DNA from: Nephthysia sp036513515
GTDB lineage: Bacteria; Chloroflexota; Dormibacteria; Dormibacterales; Dormibacteraceae
Direction: 5' to 3'
Assembly (NCBI GenBank): GCA_036513515.1
Contig: DATBYW010000086.1
Coordinates: forward strand, 1-57,697
Length of the DNA: 57,697 nt
Of the stretch, positions 1-6,432 are shown one piece after another. How positions within the stretch are numbered: position 1 is the first letter of the stretch; every line of letters begins with the position of its first letter. The translations under genes and the position numbers were made by a program. The notes beneath the pieces were generated by a model. That model had not been told where the DNA came from. It was given only the letters and a program-made list of their open reading frames with translations, and did not search any database.

Positions 1-53
1 AGGCGCATCGGCCAGTAAGAGTATCAGCGGGTTTCCGGGCGGCATGCCGACCA
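1..53 (-). CDS. Possible 5' end of a gene running off the left edge
   Basis: Reading leftward from an ATG at 51-53 the frame stays open to the window edge and gives MVGMPPGNPLILLLADAP. A second ATG lies three codons further in. Only 17 codons are visible, so no function can be given. The support is positional: an operator-like inverted repeat lies at 59-78, immediately upstream, and the neighbouring HxlR regulator is transcribed in the same direction. It could equally be a chance open frame in GC-rich DNA. Confidence 0.3.
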
Positions 54-58
54 TGGCT

Positions 59-78
59 GACTGTCCAGATCGACAGTC
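59..78. promoter_or_regulatory. Inverted repeat, operator-like
   Basis: GACTGTC (59-65) and GACAGTC (72-78) form a perfect 7-bp inverted repeat with a 6-nt spacer. It lies just upstream of a possible leftward gene start at 53. Size and symmetry suit a dimeric winged-helix or TetR-type regulator, and the HxlR gene at 248-595 is a natural candidate binder. The regulator assignment is inference. Confidence 0.35.
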
Positions 79-247
79 TAGTGTCCGGTTCAGGGGATTG
101 GCCGAACCCGTGGCGGCCGCCAGGCGCGACCGGGCCGGCGAGTGTGGCCACCACAGCCGGGACCCAGGTAGAGCCTGCTCTTCGGTGGCGAGCAGGGCAC
201 GCGCAAGCCATGCTCCGGTGTGGGGGTAGGCGTCAGTGACGACGGCT

Positions 248-595
248 CTAGCTGGCGACGACGGAGGCGCTGGCGGCCTGGCCCAGCCAGTCGGCTGCCC
301 AGGCGTCCACGGACGCGATCACCTGCTGGAGGGCGCGTCCCCTCGGGGTCAGGCGGTAACTGACGCGAACCGGAGGTCCCGGATCGACCAGGCGCTCGAC
401 CAGGCCCTCATATTCGAGCTCCCGCAGGCGCTCGGTCAGCACCCGATCGGATATCCCTGGAATGCCCATCAAAAGCTGGTTGAAACGCGCCGGAGCAGGC
501 ATCAAAGCCCGCACCACCGCTCCCGTCCAGCGCTTTCCGATGAGCTCTATGGCTCTCTGAAAGGGCGCGCTGTAGTCAACGCCGGGAGCAGGCAT
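248..595 (-). CDS. HxlR-family winged-helix transcriptional regulator
   Basis: The 115-residue protein has the HxlR layout: a first helix with ELIGKRWTGAVVRAL (about residues 17-31), a recognition region around ISDRVLTERLRELEYEGLVER, and a wing with VSYRLTPRGRAL. HxlR proteins bind DNA as dimers and often control adjacent redox or detoxification genes. The cysteine that many redox-sensing members carry just before the first helix is absent (APFQRAIEL), so thiol sensing is unlikely. The ATG at 593-595 is the only plausible start. A hairpin/inverted repeat 22-42 nt upstream (617-637) may be its operator. Family assignment is solid; the target is unknown. Confidence 0.85.
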   Translation of the reverse strand: MPAPGVDYSAPFQRAIELIGKRWTGAVVRALMPAPARFNQLLMGIPGISDRVLTERLRELEYEGLVERLVDPGPPVRVSYRLTPRGRALQQVIASVDAWAADWLGQAASASVVAS

Positions 596-602
596 GGCGG
601 GT

Positions 603-1068
603 AATTCTATGTGCTCAGTGGTGGTTGTTCCACCACTTGGTTTTTCAAATTGACGAGGCTTTCACCGCGTGTGACGACTGCCCGCCGGGGCCGCGCCGCG
701 CTGGGCGCCAGACGAGAAGGGACGTAGGGTTGCACCTGCCTTATCGCCTCCATTGAACGCTGACGAGGACGTTTCCACCCCACCAGCTCTCTCACGGACC
801 CGGTCAGCTTCCCGAGCTGACCGTCACGCACAACCACCTGGCGCAGGCCCGCCTGGGTCCGCAGAGCGCCGGGCCGCACGACGTCTAAAGGTACACGCCG
901 CCGCCCCCGGATGGCTGCACAATCATTGGCCGTGCCGCCACAGTTGTACACCGCACTTACATGAATGGATGCCTGTCGTTCGACAATTGTGCAGCGCGCG
1001 GCCCCTGGACAATGAGCCGCTGAGAGCGCGTCGCTCTGGTCAGCCGCAGCCAGTGGCTGGCCGCGCGC
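603..1068. other. Gene-poor gap with a 10-bp inverted repeat
   Basis: This 466-nt stretch lies between the HxlR and TetR genes. Open frames cross it on both strands, but none shows a recognisable domain. Beyond the HxlR-proximal hairpin it contains GCTGCACAAT (914-923) and its exact complement ATTGTGCAGC (986-995), 62 nt apart, with TTGTACA (944-950) between them. This could be a regulatory region or the remains of an eroded gene. No tRNA or mobile-element ends were recognised. Confidence 0.35.
617..637. promoter_or_regulatory. Perfect inverted repeat upstream of the HxlR gene
   Basis: AGTGGTGG (617-624) and CCACCACT (630-637) are separated by TTGTT and followed on the plus strand by TTGGTTTTT. 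It lies 22-42 nt upstream of the HxlR start codon. An autoregulatory operator is the simplest reading. Because of the T-run it could instead terminate rightward transcripts, but no plus-strand gene ends before it. Confidence 0.4.
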
Positions 1069-1662
1069 TCACGTCTTGCGCTTCAGCTGATCCAGGAGCC
1101 AGAGGGCCGAATGGCGCAGCGCGTCGCGATCCTCGGGGCCGCCAAGGCCGGCCTCGGTGAGCGCTCCCAGCAGGAGGCGGGCCAGCGGTTCCGGCGAGCG
1201 GCGCTCGATTATCCCCACCCGCATCGCCCCCGCCAGCACGGCCCGCAGCGGGCGCAGGTGGTGGGCGGCGTCGATCCGCCGCCACTCCTCCCAGCCCAGC
1301 ACGCTCGGCCCGTCGACCAGGAGCAGCCGCCGCGTGGGCGCCTCGGCGCAAACCGCGAGGTATTCGGCGACGCCCAGCTGAAGGCGCTCCCAGGGACCGT
1401 CTCCCGCCCTGGCCGCGGCCGCCACCCGCTCGGCGAGGCGGACCTCCGCGGCCTCGAAGGCGGCTCGAAAGAGGTCGCGTTTGTCCCGGAAGTGGTGGTA
1501 GAGCGCGCCAGAGGTGACACCGGCCTGGCGCACCACCGCCTGAGCGGGGACCTGGTGAAAACCACGCTCGCCGAAGAGGTCGCCGGCTGCGACCACCAGA
1601 GCGGCCCGCGTCGATTCGGCTCGCTCACGCTGGCTTCTTCTCGGCCGCCGCACAGCGCTCAC
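1069..1662 (-). CDS. TetR/AcrR-family transcriptional repressor
   Basis: The 197-residue protein has a typical TetR N-terminal domain: TRAALVVAAGDLFGERGFHQV followed by the recognition segment AGVTSGALYHHFRDKRDLFRAAFE (about residues 18-70). The C-terminal ligand-binding half is diverged, as usual. The start is GTG at 1660-1662. It is divergent from the hotdog thioesterase gene at 1682, and the 19-nt gap plus the two start regions hold an 8-bp imperfect palindrome (1664-1686), so mutual control of both genes is likely. The inducer is unknown; control of a thioesterase hints at an acyl-CoA or aromatic acyl ligand, but that is inference. Confidence 0.88.
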   Translation of the reverse strand: MSAVRRPRRSQRERAESTRAALVVAAGDLFGERGFHQVPAQAVVRQAGVTSGALYHHFRDKRDLFRAAFEAAEVRLAERVAAAARAGDGPWERLQLGVAEYLAVCAEAPTRRLLLVDGPSVLGWEEWRRIDAAHHLRPLRAVLAGAMRVGIIERRSPEPLARLLLGALTEAGLGGPEDRDALRHSALWLLDQLKRKT

Positions 1663-1663
1663 A

Positions 1664-1686
1664 AACGTACACTACCTATGTATGTT
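1664..1686. promoter_or_regulatory. Probable TetR operator between divergent genes
   Basis: AACGTACA (1664-1671) and TGTATGTT (1679-1686) match as an inverted repeat at 7 of 8 positions around a 7-nt centre. The site overlaps the thioesterase start codon and abuts the tetR start codon. This is the classic arrangement for a self-regulating TetR repressor. With so little room, at least one transcript is probably leaderless. Confidence 0.6.
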
Positions 1687-2116
1687 GCTGGTCTCGATCG
1701 CCGAGTTGAACGAGCTGCTCGCGGCTCACGAGTTCACGCGACGTCCCGGATTTCAGGTCATATCGATCGGCGACGGCGAATGCGAGCGGAGCGTTCCGTA
1801 CTCGGCCGAGTACGAACGACCCGGCGGGGTGGCCAGCGGCCAGCTCTACATGCACGCGGCGGACGTCGCCTTCTGGCTGGCCCTCAAGACGCGGTTGGGG
1901 TTGGCGGACGGCTCCCTGACCAGCGGCATGACGACCGCCTTTCTGGGCAGCGCCCGTCGCGAGGGCTTCGCCTGCCGGGCCCGTCTTCTGCGGTTGGGGA
2001 CGCGGCTCGCCTACGGGGAGGCCGAGTGCTCAGTGGCAGGCCGGCTGCTGACCCACCACACCCTGACCTACGTCCGGCCGGCGATCTCCCGGGCGGCCGA
2101 CAGCACCCCGTCGTAG
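1682..2116 (+). CDS. PaaI-like hotdog-fold thioesterase
   Basis: This 144-residue protein resembles PaaI/acyl-CoA thioesterase hotdog proteins. It has a central HAADVAFWLALKTRLGLADGSLTSGMTTAFLGSARREGFACRARLLRLGTRLAYGEAE core, in which the long helix is followed by antiparallel strands carrying the MTTAFL and RLAYGEAE elements. Family members hydrolyse acyl-CoA thioesters, often of aromatic acids. The ATG at 1682 lies inside the putative TetR operator, leaving no room for a Shine-Dalgarno sequence, so translation may be leaderless. The last 49 nt overlap the convergent peroxiredoxin gene. The substrate cannot be told from sequence. Confidence 0.7.
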   Translation: MLLVSIAELNELLAAHEFTRRPGFQVISIGDGECERSVPYSAEYERPGGVASGQLYMHAADVAFWLALKTRLGLADGSLTSGMTTAFLGSARREGFACRARLLRLGTRLAYGEAECSVAGRLLTHHTLTYVRPAISRAADSTPS

Positions 2117-2550
2117 TCGGGCAGCGGCTCGTCCTTGCGCCTGATCCAGGTCCAGCGGATGACGCCCTCGGGATCCACGATGAAGATCGACCTGGTCGGC
2201 ATCCCGGAGTAGCCCGCAACGTCCTCGCGGCGCACGCCGTAGGCGGTGACCATCTGGCGCTCGAAGTCGGCCAATAGCTCGAAGGGAAGCCCTCCCAGCT
2301 GCTCGGCGAACGCCTGGTGGGAGAAGACGCTGTCCACGCTGACTCCGTAGATGGCGATGCCGTCGTCAGCCAGCTGCGCGTGCCTAGACCGAAACTCGGT
2401 CAGCTCTGTCTTTCAACCGGGCGTGAAGTCGAGAACGTAGAAGGCGATGATGGTGGCGCGGTTGCGGGCGAAGGCCTCCGACAGCTGCACCTCTTCACCC
2501 CCGGTGCTCGGCAGCTTGAAGTCCGGTGCCCTATCCCCCACGGCAAGCAT
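2068..2550 (-). CDS. Putative selenocysteine peroxiredoxin (in-frame TGA = Sec)
   Basis: The frame from ATG 2548-2550 to the stop at 2068 encodes an AhpC/TSA-type peroxiredoxin of 160 residues if the TGA at 2413-2415 is read through. The N-terminal part has GDRAPDFKLPSTGG and AFYVLDFTPG; next comes TGA, then KTELTEFR in the same frame and the thioredoxin-fold remainder with SIFIVDPEGVIRWTWI. The family has Cys at exactly this position (FTPGC-x-x-E-L), and Sec-containing relatives are known (PrxU type). No other Cys occurs in the protein. A hairpin 12 nt behind the TGA (2387-2401) fits a bacterial SECIS. The gene lies 28 nt behind pxpA. The alternative is a nonsense mutation or base error. Confidence 0.78.
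2384..2403 (-). promoter_or_regulatory. SECIS-like hairpin downstream of the in-frame TGA
   Basis: On the minus strand GACCGAGTTTCGGTC (2401 to 2387) forms a 6-bp stem with a GTT loop, extendable by two pairs (CT/AG) with one bulged U. Counting the TGA as 1-3, the stem spans 15-29 and the loop G-U is at 21-22. The E. coli fdhF SECIS upper stem occupies about 15-31 with the SelB-contacting G-U at 23-24. Position, apical GU and U-bulge agree with a bacterial SECIS; the stem is short and was not folded computationally. Confidence 0.6.
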
Positions 2551-2578
2551 GGCTGCAGCCAGTGTAGGGCGGCCCGGC

Positions 2579-3256
2579 TCAGGAGCGGAGCGGAGCGGTC
2601 TCGATGCCGGCCGCGGCCAGTGCCTCCCGGATGGTCCGCGCGGTGCCTGGGGCGCCAGGCGAGTCCCCATGGAGGCAGATGGTGTCGCACTCGCCCGAGC
2701 TGGCCAGTCGCAGCGCCTGCTCGGCCGCCTGGCCCGGCTCCAGCACCGATCCCGGTTGGGAGCGGGGAGCCAGGCGTCCGTCCGGAAGGTAGGCGCGATC
2801 GGCGAAGGCCTCGCGGTAGCCCGGCACGCCCAGCTTCTGACAGGCGGCGAGGAGCCCGAAACCGGGCTGGCCCATGACGCCGACCTCGAAGTCGCCGGCG
2901 ATTCGCGCCACCCGCTCCGCAGCCTCAAGGTTCGACTGGCAGTGGTGATAGAGGGCGCCGTGCGGCTTGACATAGCCCAGCCGGGCCACCGCGGCGAGGG
3001 CGCCGACCTGGAAGCGCACCAGCGCCTCAAGCTCATCGAGCGCCAGCTCCACCTCCAGCCGCCCGAAGTTCTCGCGGTCGTCGTATCCGGGATGCGCGCC
3101 GACCTCGACCCCCAGCTCGCGGCAGCGCCGCACCGTCAGGATGCTTTCCCCGGCCGACCCGGCGTGGGCCCCGCAGCAGACGTTGGCGCTGTCGATGACG
3201 GGCAGGATCTCCTGGTCGTGACCGGCCCCTTCGCCCAGGTCAGAGTTCAAGTTCAT
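2579..3256 (-). CDS. pxpA: 5-oxoprolinase subunit A (LamB/YcsF family)
   Basis: The protein begins MNLNSDLGEG and contains NVCCGAHAGS, GAHPGYDD, VKPHGALYHH and CLHGDSPGAP, all hallmarks of the LamB/YcsF family now known as PxpA, which acts with PxpB/PxpC to hydrolyse 5-oxoproline to glutamate using ATP. At 225 residues it is slightly shorter than the usual 245-255. The start ATG (3254-3256) overlaps the mogA stop (ATGA), so the two are translationally coupled. pxpB and pxpC are not in the window, so they must lie elsewhere or be missing. It sits between the molybdopterin genes and the peroxiredoxin in one apparent operon. Confidence 0.9.
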   Translation of the reverse strand: MNLNSDLGEGAGHDQEILPVIDSANVCCGAHAGSAGESILTVRRCRELGVEVGAHPGYDDRENFGRLEVELALDELEALVRFQVGALAAVARLGYVKPHGALYHHCQSNLEAAERVARIAGDFEVGVMGQPGFGLLAACQKLGVPGYREAFADRAYLPDGRLAPRSQPGSVLEPGQAAEQALRLASSGECDTICLHGDSPGAPGTARTIREALAAAGIETAPLRS

Positions 3257-3726
3257 CGGTGCTCGGTCTCCCCTCTGAGTAGCCGGATGGCGTGCCCGAG
3301 CACCGGAAGGACGGCTTCCAGCGACTCGCTGGCCCCCTTCACGCTCCCCGGCAGGTTGACGATCAGCGTCTTGCCTCGGACCCCGGCGAGCGAGCGGGAG
3401 AGGGCAGCCAGCGGAGTCTTGGCGAAGCCGGCAGAACGCATCAGCTCGCCCAGGCCGGGCACCTCGTACTCCACGACGCCGCGGGTCGCTTCCGGCGTCA
3501 CATCGCGGGGACCGAGGCCGGTGCCGCCGGTGGTCACCACCAGGTCGTGCTCTAGTGAGCCCTCGACCAGGAACGCGGCGATGCCCCTGGCGTCGTCTGG
3601 CACCAGTCCGATGCGGCTCACCTCGAAGCCCGCCGCGGCGAGCAGCTTGCGGACCGCCGGCCCGCTCTCATCGGCCATCCGGCCGGCCGCCGCCCGGTCA
3701 CTGACGGTCAGCACGACCGCCCTCAA
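3253..3726 (-). CDS. mogA: MogA/MoaB-family molybdopterin adenylyltransferase
   Basis: The 157-residue protein carries VLTVSDRAAAGRMADESGP, VVTTGGTGLGPRDVTPEAT and NLPGSVKGASESLEAVLP, the signature segments of MogA/MoaB proteins that adenylylate molybdopterin before molybdenum insertion. The predicted start is TTG at 3724-3726, which shares bases with the moaC stop (TTGA). No ATG or GTG lies nearer the conserved start of the fold, and the long upstream open frame in this register is out of frame with moaC and not protein-like. Its stop overlaps the pxpA start. MogA and MoaB cannot be separated with certainty by eye. Confidence 0.87.
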   Translation of the reverse strand: MRAVVLTVSDRAAAGRMADESGPAVRKLLAAAGFEVSRIGLVPDDARGIAAFLVEGSLEHDLVVTTGGTGLGPRDVTPEATRGVVEYEVPGLGELMRSAGFAKTPLAALSRSLAGVRGKTLIVNLPGSVKGASESLEAVLPVLGHAIRLLRGETEHR

Positions 3727-4199
3727 GCGCGAGTCCAGCTGCCCGACTTTCCGCCGCTCTTGGCCAGCAGGCGGACCGATTCCAGGTAGACGCCCTTCTC
3801 CACCGCCTTGACCATGTCGATCAGCGTCAGTCCCGCCACCGCGGCGGCGGTCAGCGCCTCCATCTCCACTCCGGTCTGGCCGCTGACGCGGGCCCGGGAC
3901 TCGATCCTCACGCCGTTCTCCCTGAGCTGGAAGTGCACCTCCACGCTGGAGAGGGGAAGCGGATGGCAGAGCGGGATCAGATCCGGAGTGCGCTTGGCGG
4001 CCATGATGCCCGCGACCCGGGCGACCGAGATGGCGTCGCCTTTGGCCAGAGTCGCCTCCCGCACGGCCCGCACCGTCTCGGGGGCCATCCTGACCACACA
4101 CTCCGCCACCGCCTCGCGGCTGGTGGCCGGCTTGGCGCCCACGTCTACCATGCGAGCCGCCCCCTCATCGTCGAGGTGGGTGAGCCTGCTGGAGTCCAC
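3723..4199 (-). CDS. moaC: Cyclic pyranopterin monophosphate synthase MoaC
   Basis: MoaC converts 3',8-cyclo-7,8-dihydro-GTP, the MoaA product, into cyclic pyranopterin monophosphate in molybdenum cofactor synthesis. The 158-residue protein shows MVDVGAKPATSREA near the N-terminus, GIMAAKRTPDLIPLCHPLPL (about residues 65-84) and GVEMEALTAAAVAGLTLIDMVKA, all highly diagnostic, including the active-site Lys and His of the PLCHPL region. Length is normal. It is the first gene of a minus-strand operon moaC-mogA-pxpA-peroxiredoxin and is divergent from the HAD hydrolase at 4211, with 11 nt between start codons. moaA is not in the window. Confidence 0.95.
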   Translation of the reverse strand: MDSSRLTHLDDEGAARMVDVGAKPATSREAVAECVVRMAPETVRAVREATLAKGDAISVARVAGIMAAKRTPDLIPLCHPLPLSSVEVHFQLRENGVRIESRARVSGQTGVEMEALTAAAVAGLTLIDMVKAVEKGVYLESVRLLAKSGGKSGSWTRA

Positions 4200-4210
4200 G
4201 GAGTAAGGAT

Positions 4211-4954
4211 ATGCGCGTGGTTCGCGCGGTCCTCTTCGACTACGGCCTCACCCTGGTCACCTTCACCTACCCTCGCCAGGCGCTGCTCGGCGTGCTGGAG
4301 CGGGTGCGGCCCTGGCTGGGGCCGGACGCCCCGGACCCGGAGACGGTGATGCGAACCGTGCTGGAGCCGCTGGAGGCCGAGCTCGACGGCTTCGGGGAGG
4401 ACGAGGTCGACTACATGGACTTCTATGACAAGGCCTGGCGCCGGGCCGGCCTGGAGGTGCCGAGGGAGACGCTCTGGCGGATCCTCGACCTCGAGCAGCA
4501 GTGCTGGGACCGCTCGCTGACGCTGGCGCCCGGCGCCCTCGAGACCCTGCAGGCGCTGAGGGACCGCGGATTGAAGACGGCGCTAGCCTCCAATGCACCC
4601 TTCCCGCCGGCCATGATGCGCCGCCAGGTGCGGGGCAACGGCATCGCGGAGCGGGTGGACGCCGTCGTCTTCTCCTCGGAGGTGGGCCGCCGGAAGCCCG
4701 CGCCGGAGCTCTACCAGGCCGCGCTCGACCGCCTCGGCGTGGCCGCCGCCGAAGCTCTGTACGTCGGGGACCGTTTCGTCGAGGACTACGAGGGGCCGCG
4801 GCGGCTCGGCATGCAGGCCGTGCTCTGCCGGGCGCTGGCCAGGACGCCGGTGCCGCCCGAGGTGCCGGCAATCGGCCGGCTGGGGGAGCTCCTGGAGCTG
4901 CCGGAGCTTGGCGGCTCTGGTGGCGCCCGGGACTCCGGCGAGCGGCGACCTTGA
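4211..4954 (+). CDS. HAD-superfamily hydrolase
   Basis: HAD phosphatase-like protein of 247 residues. Motif I is VLFDYGLTLV (about residues 7-16), where the second catalytic Asp of the usual DxD is Gly, so it is DYG rather than DxD. Motif II is ALASNAP, motif III GRRKPAPELY, and motif IV LYVGDRFVEDYEG. The substitution of the acid/base Asp is unusual for a phosphatase but occurs in some HAD subgroups. A cap domain of about 100 residues follows motif I. An AAGGAT Shine-Dalgarno precedes the ATG. The stop overlaps the next start (TTGA). The substrate is unknown. Confidence 0.85.
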   Translation: MRVVRAVLFDYGLTLVTFTYPRQALLGVLERVRPWLGPDAPDPETVMRTVLEPLEAELDGFGEDEVDYMDFYDKAWRRAGLEVPRETLWRILDLEQQCWDRSLTLAPGALETLQALRDRGLKTALASNAPFPPAMMRRQVRGNGIAERVDAVVFSSEVGRRKPAPELYQAALDRLGVAAAEALYVGDRFVEDYEGPRRLGMQAVLCRALARTPVPPEVPAIGRLGELLELPELGGSGGARDSGERRP

Positions 4955-5310
4955 GCAAGCGCCGGCCGGGCCGCCTCTGGCTGTTCTTCTACGGCCGCAA
5001 GCGCCGCGGCTTCCCTGGGCTGCTGGTCTCCTTGCTGGCAGCCGCTGTCCTGCTCGGGCTGCTCTATGGGCTGCCCGGGGGCGCCGACCTGAGCCGGTGG
5101 TTCATCGTGGCGACCGTCGTGGCCCTGGTGGCGCTTTTGCTCGGCTCGCTCGCGCTGGTCGCCGTGGCGGCGGCCCGAGGTCCGGGCCGGCGACCGGCTC
5201 GGACCGGACGTCACCGTCCTGACCAGCGGGGCGGTCGAGGCCCGGGCGATGACCGGGCGGAGAGGCCTGAGCGGCCCGAGCGGCCCGAGCAGCGGCCCGG
5301 CCCGCGATGA
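4951..5310 (+). CDS. Small two-helix membrane protein
   Basis: Starting at TTG 4951-4953, coupled to the HAD stop, the frame encodes 119 residues. An N-terminal basic stretch (SKRRPGRLWLFFYGRKRRG) is followed by two hydrophobic helices, LLVSLLAAAVLLGLLYGL and WFIVATVVALVALLLGSLALVAVA. An Arg/Pro/Glu-rich tail built on an ERP repeat (5269-5298) follows. No family was recognised. The basic residues before helix 1 predict both ends in the cytoplasm. The last 209 nt overlap the tail of larB on the other strand, so one of the two C-termini may be wrong. Confidence 0.6.
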   Translation: MSKRRPGRLWLFFYGRKRRGFPGLLVSLLAAAVLLGLLYGLPGGADLSRWFIVATVVALVALLLGSLALVAVAAARGPGRRPARTGRHRPDQRGGRGPGDDRAERPERPERPEQRPGPR

Positions 5311-6046
5311 GCACCGCGCCGGCGCCGGCCGCGATCCCGTTGTCGATGTTGACCAGCACCAGGCCCGTGCTGCAGGACTGCAGCATGGTCAGGAGCGCCG
5401 CCTCGCCGCCACCGCCGGCGCCGTAGCCGGTCGCGACGGGCAGCCCTATCACAGGCACCTCCACCAGGCCGGCCACCACCCCGGGCAGAACCCCGTCCAT
5501 GCCCGCGGCGACCACCAGCACGTCTGGATCCCAGGCGATCAGCTCGGCCAGGGGAGCCAGCAGCCGGTGGAGTCCGGCGACCCCGAGATCCGCCTCCAGC
5601 CGGGCCTCCATCCCGCAGGCCTCGACCAGCAGGCGGACCTCCTCGGCGGCCGCCAGGTCAGAGGTGCCGGCGGTGAGAACGCCGACGCGCCCGGCCCGAG
5701 GCTCGGGAAGGAAGCCGGGCTGCAGCACCCGGGCGGCGCGCTGGTAGCGGCGCAGCTCGTAACCCGCCTCGGCGACCAGGCCGGAGAGCGCTTCCCAGTG
5801 CTCCTCGGTCAGCCGGCTGGCCAGGCCCTGTCCCTGCTCACGGGCCAGCCTGACCACCAGGCGGGCCGCGTCCTCGGGGCTCTTGCCGCTCGCCAGCACG
5901 ACCTCGGGCAGGCCCCGGCGGTTCCCCCGGCCGAGGTCCAGCCGGGCTCGCCCAGCCAGCTCCTCGAGCTGCACCCGGCGCAGCTCGGCCTCAGCTTCGA
6001 CTTCGCTCAGCTCGCCGGCCAGCAGGCGCCGCAGGATCCGCCTCAT
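5102..6046 (-). CDS. larB: LarB-type pyridinium-3,5-biscarboxylate mononucleotide synthase
   Basis: LarB carboxylates and hydrolyses nicotinic acid adenine dinucleotide to start synthesis of the nickel-pincer cofactor of lactate racemase. Seen here are the N-terminal ARLDLGRGNRRGLPEVVLASGKSPEDA, then the PurE-like core VLTAGTSDLAAAEEVRLLVEACG, LDADLGVAGLHRLL-like segment, VVAAGMDGVLPGVVAGLVEVPVIGLPVATGYG and MLQSCSTGLVLVNIDNGIAAG. The family usually ends soon after the NIDNG motif (about 250 residues); this one continues in a low-complexity Arg/Ala/Pro tail to 314, which overlaps the opposing membrane-protein gene. The start overlaps the yjbQ stop (ATGA). larC and larE are not in the window. 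Confidence 0.85.
   Translation of the reverse strand: MRRILRRLLAGELSEVEAEAELRRVQLEELAGRARLDLGRGNRRGLPEVVLASGKSPEDAARLVVRLAREQGQGLASRLTEEHWEALSGLVAEAGYELRRYQRAARVLQPGFLPEPRAGRVGVLTAGTSDLAAAEEVRLLVEACGMEARLEADLGVAGLHRLLAPLAELIAWDPDVLVVAAGMDGVLPGVVAGLVEVPVIGLPVATGYGAGGGGEAALLTMLQSCSTGLVLVNIDNGIAAGAGAVLIAGRAAARAARAAQASPPGHRPGLDRPAGQDGDVRSEPVAGPDLGPPPRRPARASRAKAPPGPRRSPR
5269..5298 (+). repeat. Short tandem repeat (GAGCGGCCC units)
   Basis: Two exact 9-bp GAGCGGCCC units (5269-5286) and a third carrying a 3-nt insertion (5287-5298) encode the ERP-ERP-EQRP tail of the small membrane protein. They lie in the region where that gene and larB overlap convergently. Slippage here could alter both protein tails. 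Confidence 0.6.
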
Positions 6047-6432
6047 CGGACGGTGATCCAGAGCTCACGCTGCCGCGGGCCGTCGAACTCGCAAAGAAAG
6101 ACCGCCTGCCAGCGTCCGAGCAGGAGCTGGCCACCCGCCACTGGAAGGGCGGCTCCGGAGCCGACCAGCATCGCTTTGACATGGGCGTCCGAGTTGCCTT
6201 CGGAATGCGTGAAAGGGCGGTCCCTGGGAACGAGCTCCCGGACCATCTGGAGCGCGTCGGCCTGGACGGCCGGATCCCATCCCTCGTTGACCGTCACCCC
6301 GCAGGTGGTGTGCGGAGAGTAGACCAGGCAGATGGCTTCGGCCGCCCCGGCCTCCGCCACGGCCTCGCGCACCGCGTCGGTCACGTCGATCATCTGCTCC
6401 CGATGGTTCGTGGCCACCCGCAGCGTCTTCAC
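6043..6432 (-). CDS. YjbQ/UPF0047-family protein
   Basis: The 129-residue protein matches the YjbQ (UPF0047) family: EAICLVYSPHTTCGVTVNEGWDP, FTHSEGNSDAHVKAMLVGSGAALPVAGGQLLLGRWQAVFLCEFDGPRQRELWI. The conserved His residues of SPHTT, THSEGN and DAH form the metal site. Members have weak thiamine-phosphate synthase activity in vitro but their true role is unsettled. The start is taken as GTG at 6430-6432, overlapping the upstream gene's stop; a longer in-frame extension to 6594 overlaps that gene and is low-complexity. It is coupled to larB downstream. Confidence 0.88.
   Translation of the reverse strand: MKTLRVATNHREQMIDVTDAVREAVAEAGAAEAICLVYSPHTTCGVTVNEGWDPAVQADALQMVRELVPRDRPFTHSEGNSDAHVKAMLVGSGAALPVAGGQLLLGRWQAVFLCEFDGPRQRELWITVR

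Noticed and set aside
607..951. 114-codon minus-strand frame between the HxlR and TetR genes, perhaps a transposase remnant
   Set aside because: No recognisable motif, no terminal repeats and no convincing start; kept only as a gap description.
2068..2550. Peroxiredoxin as two separate genes or a frameshifted pseudogene
   Set aside because: Both parts are in the same frame, separated only by TGA at the catalytic position; no frame change or other lesion is present.
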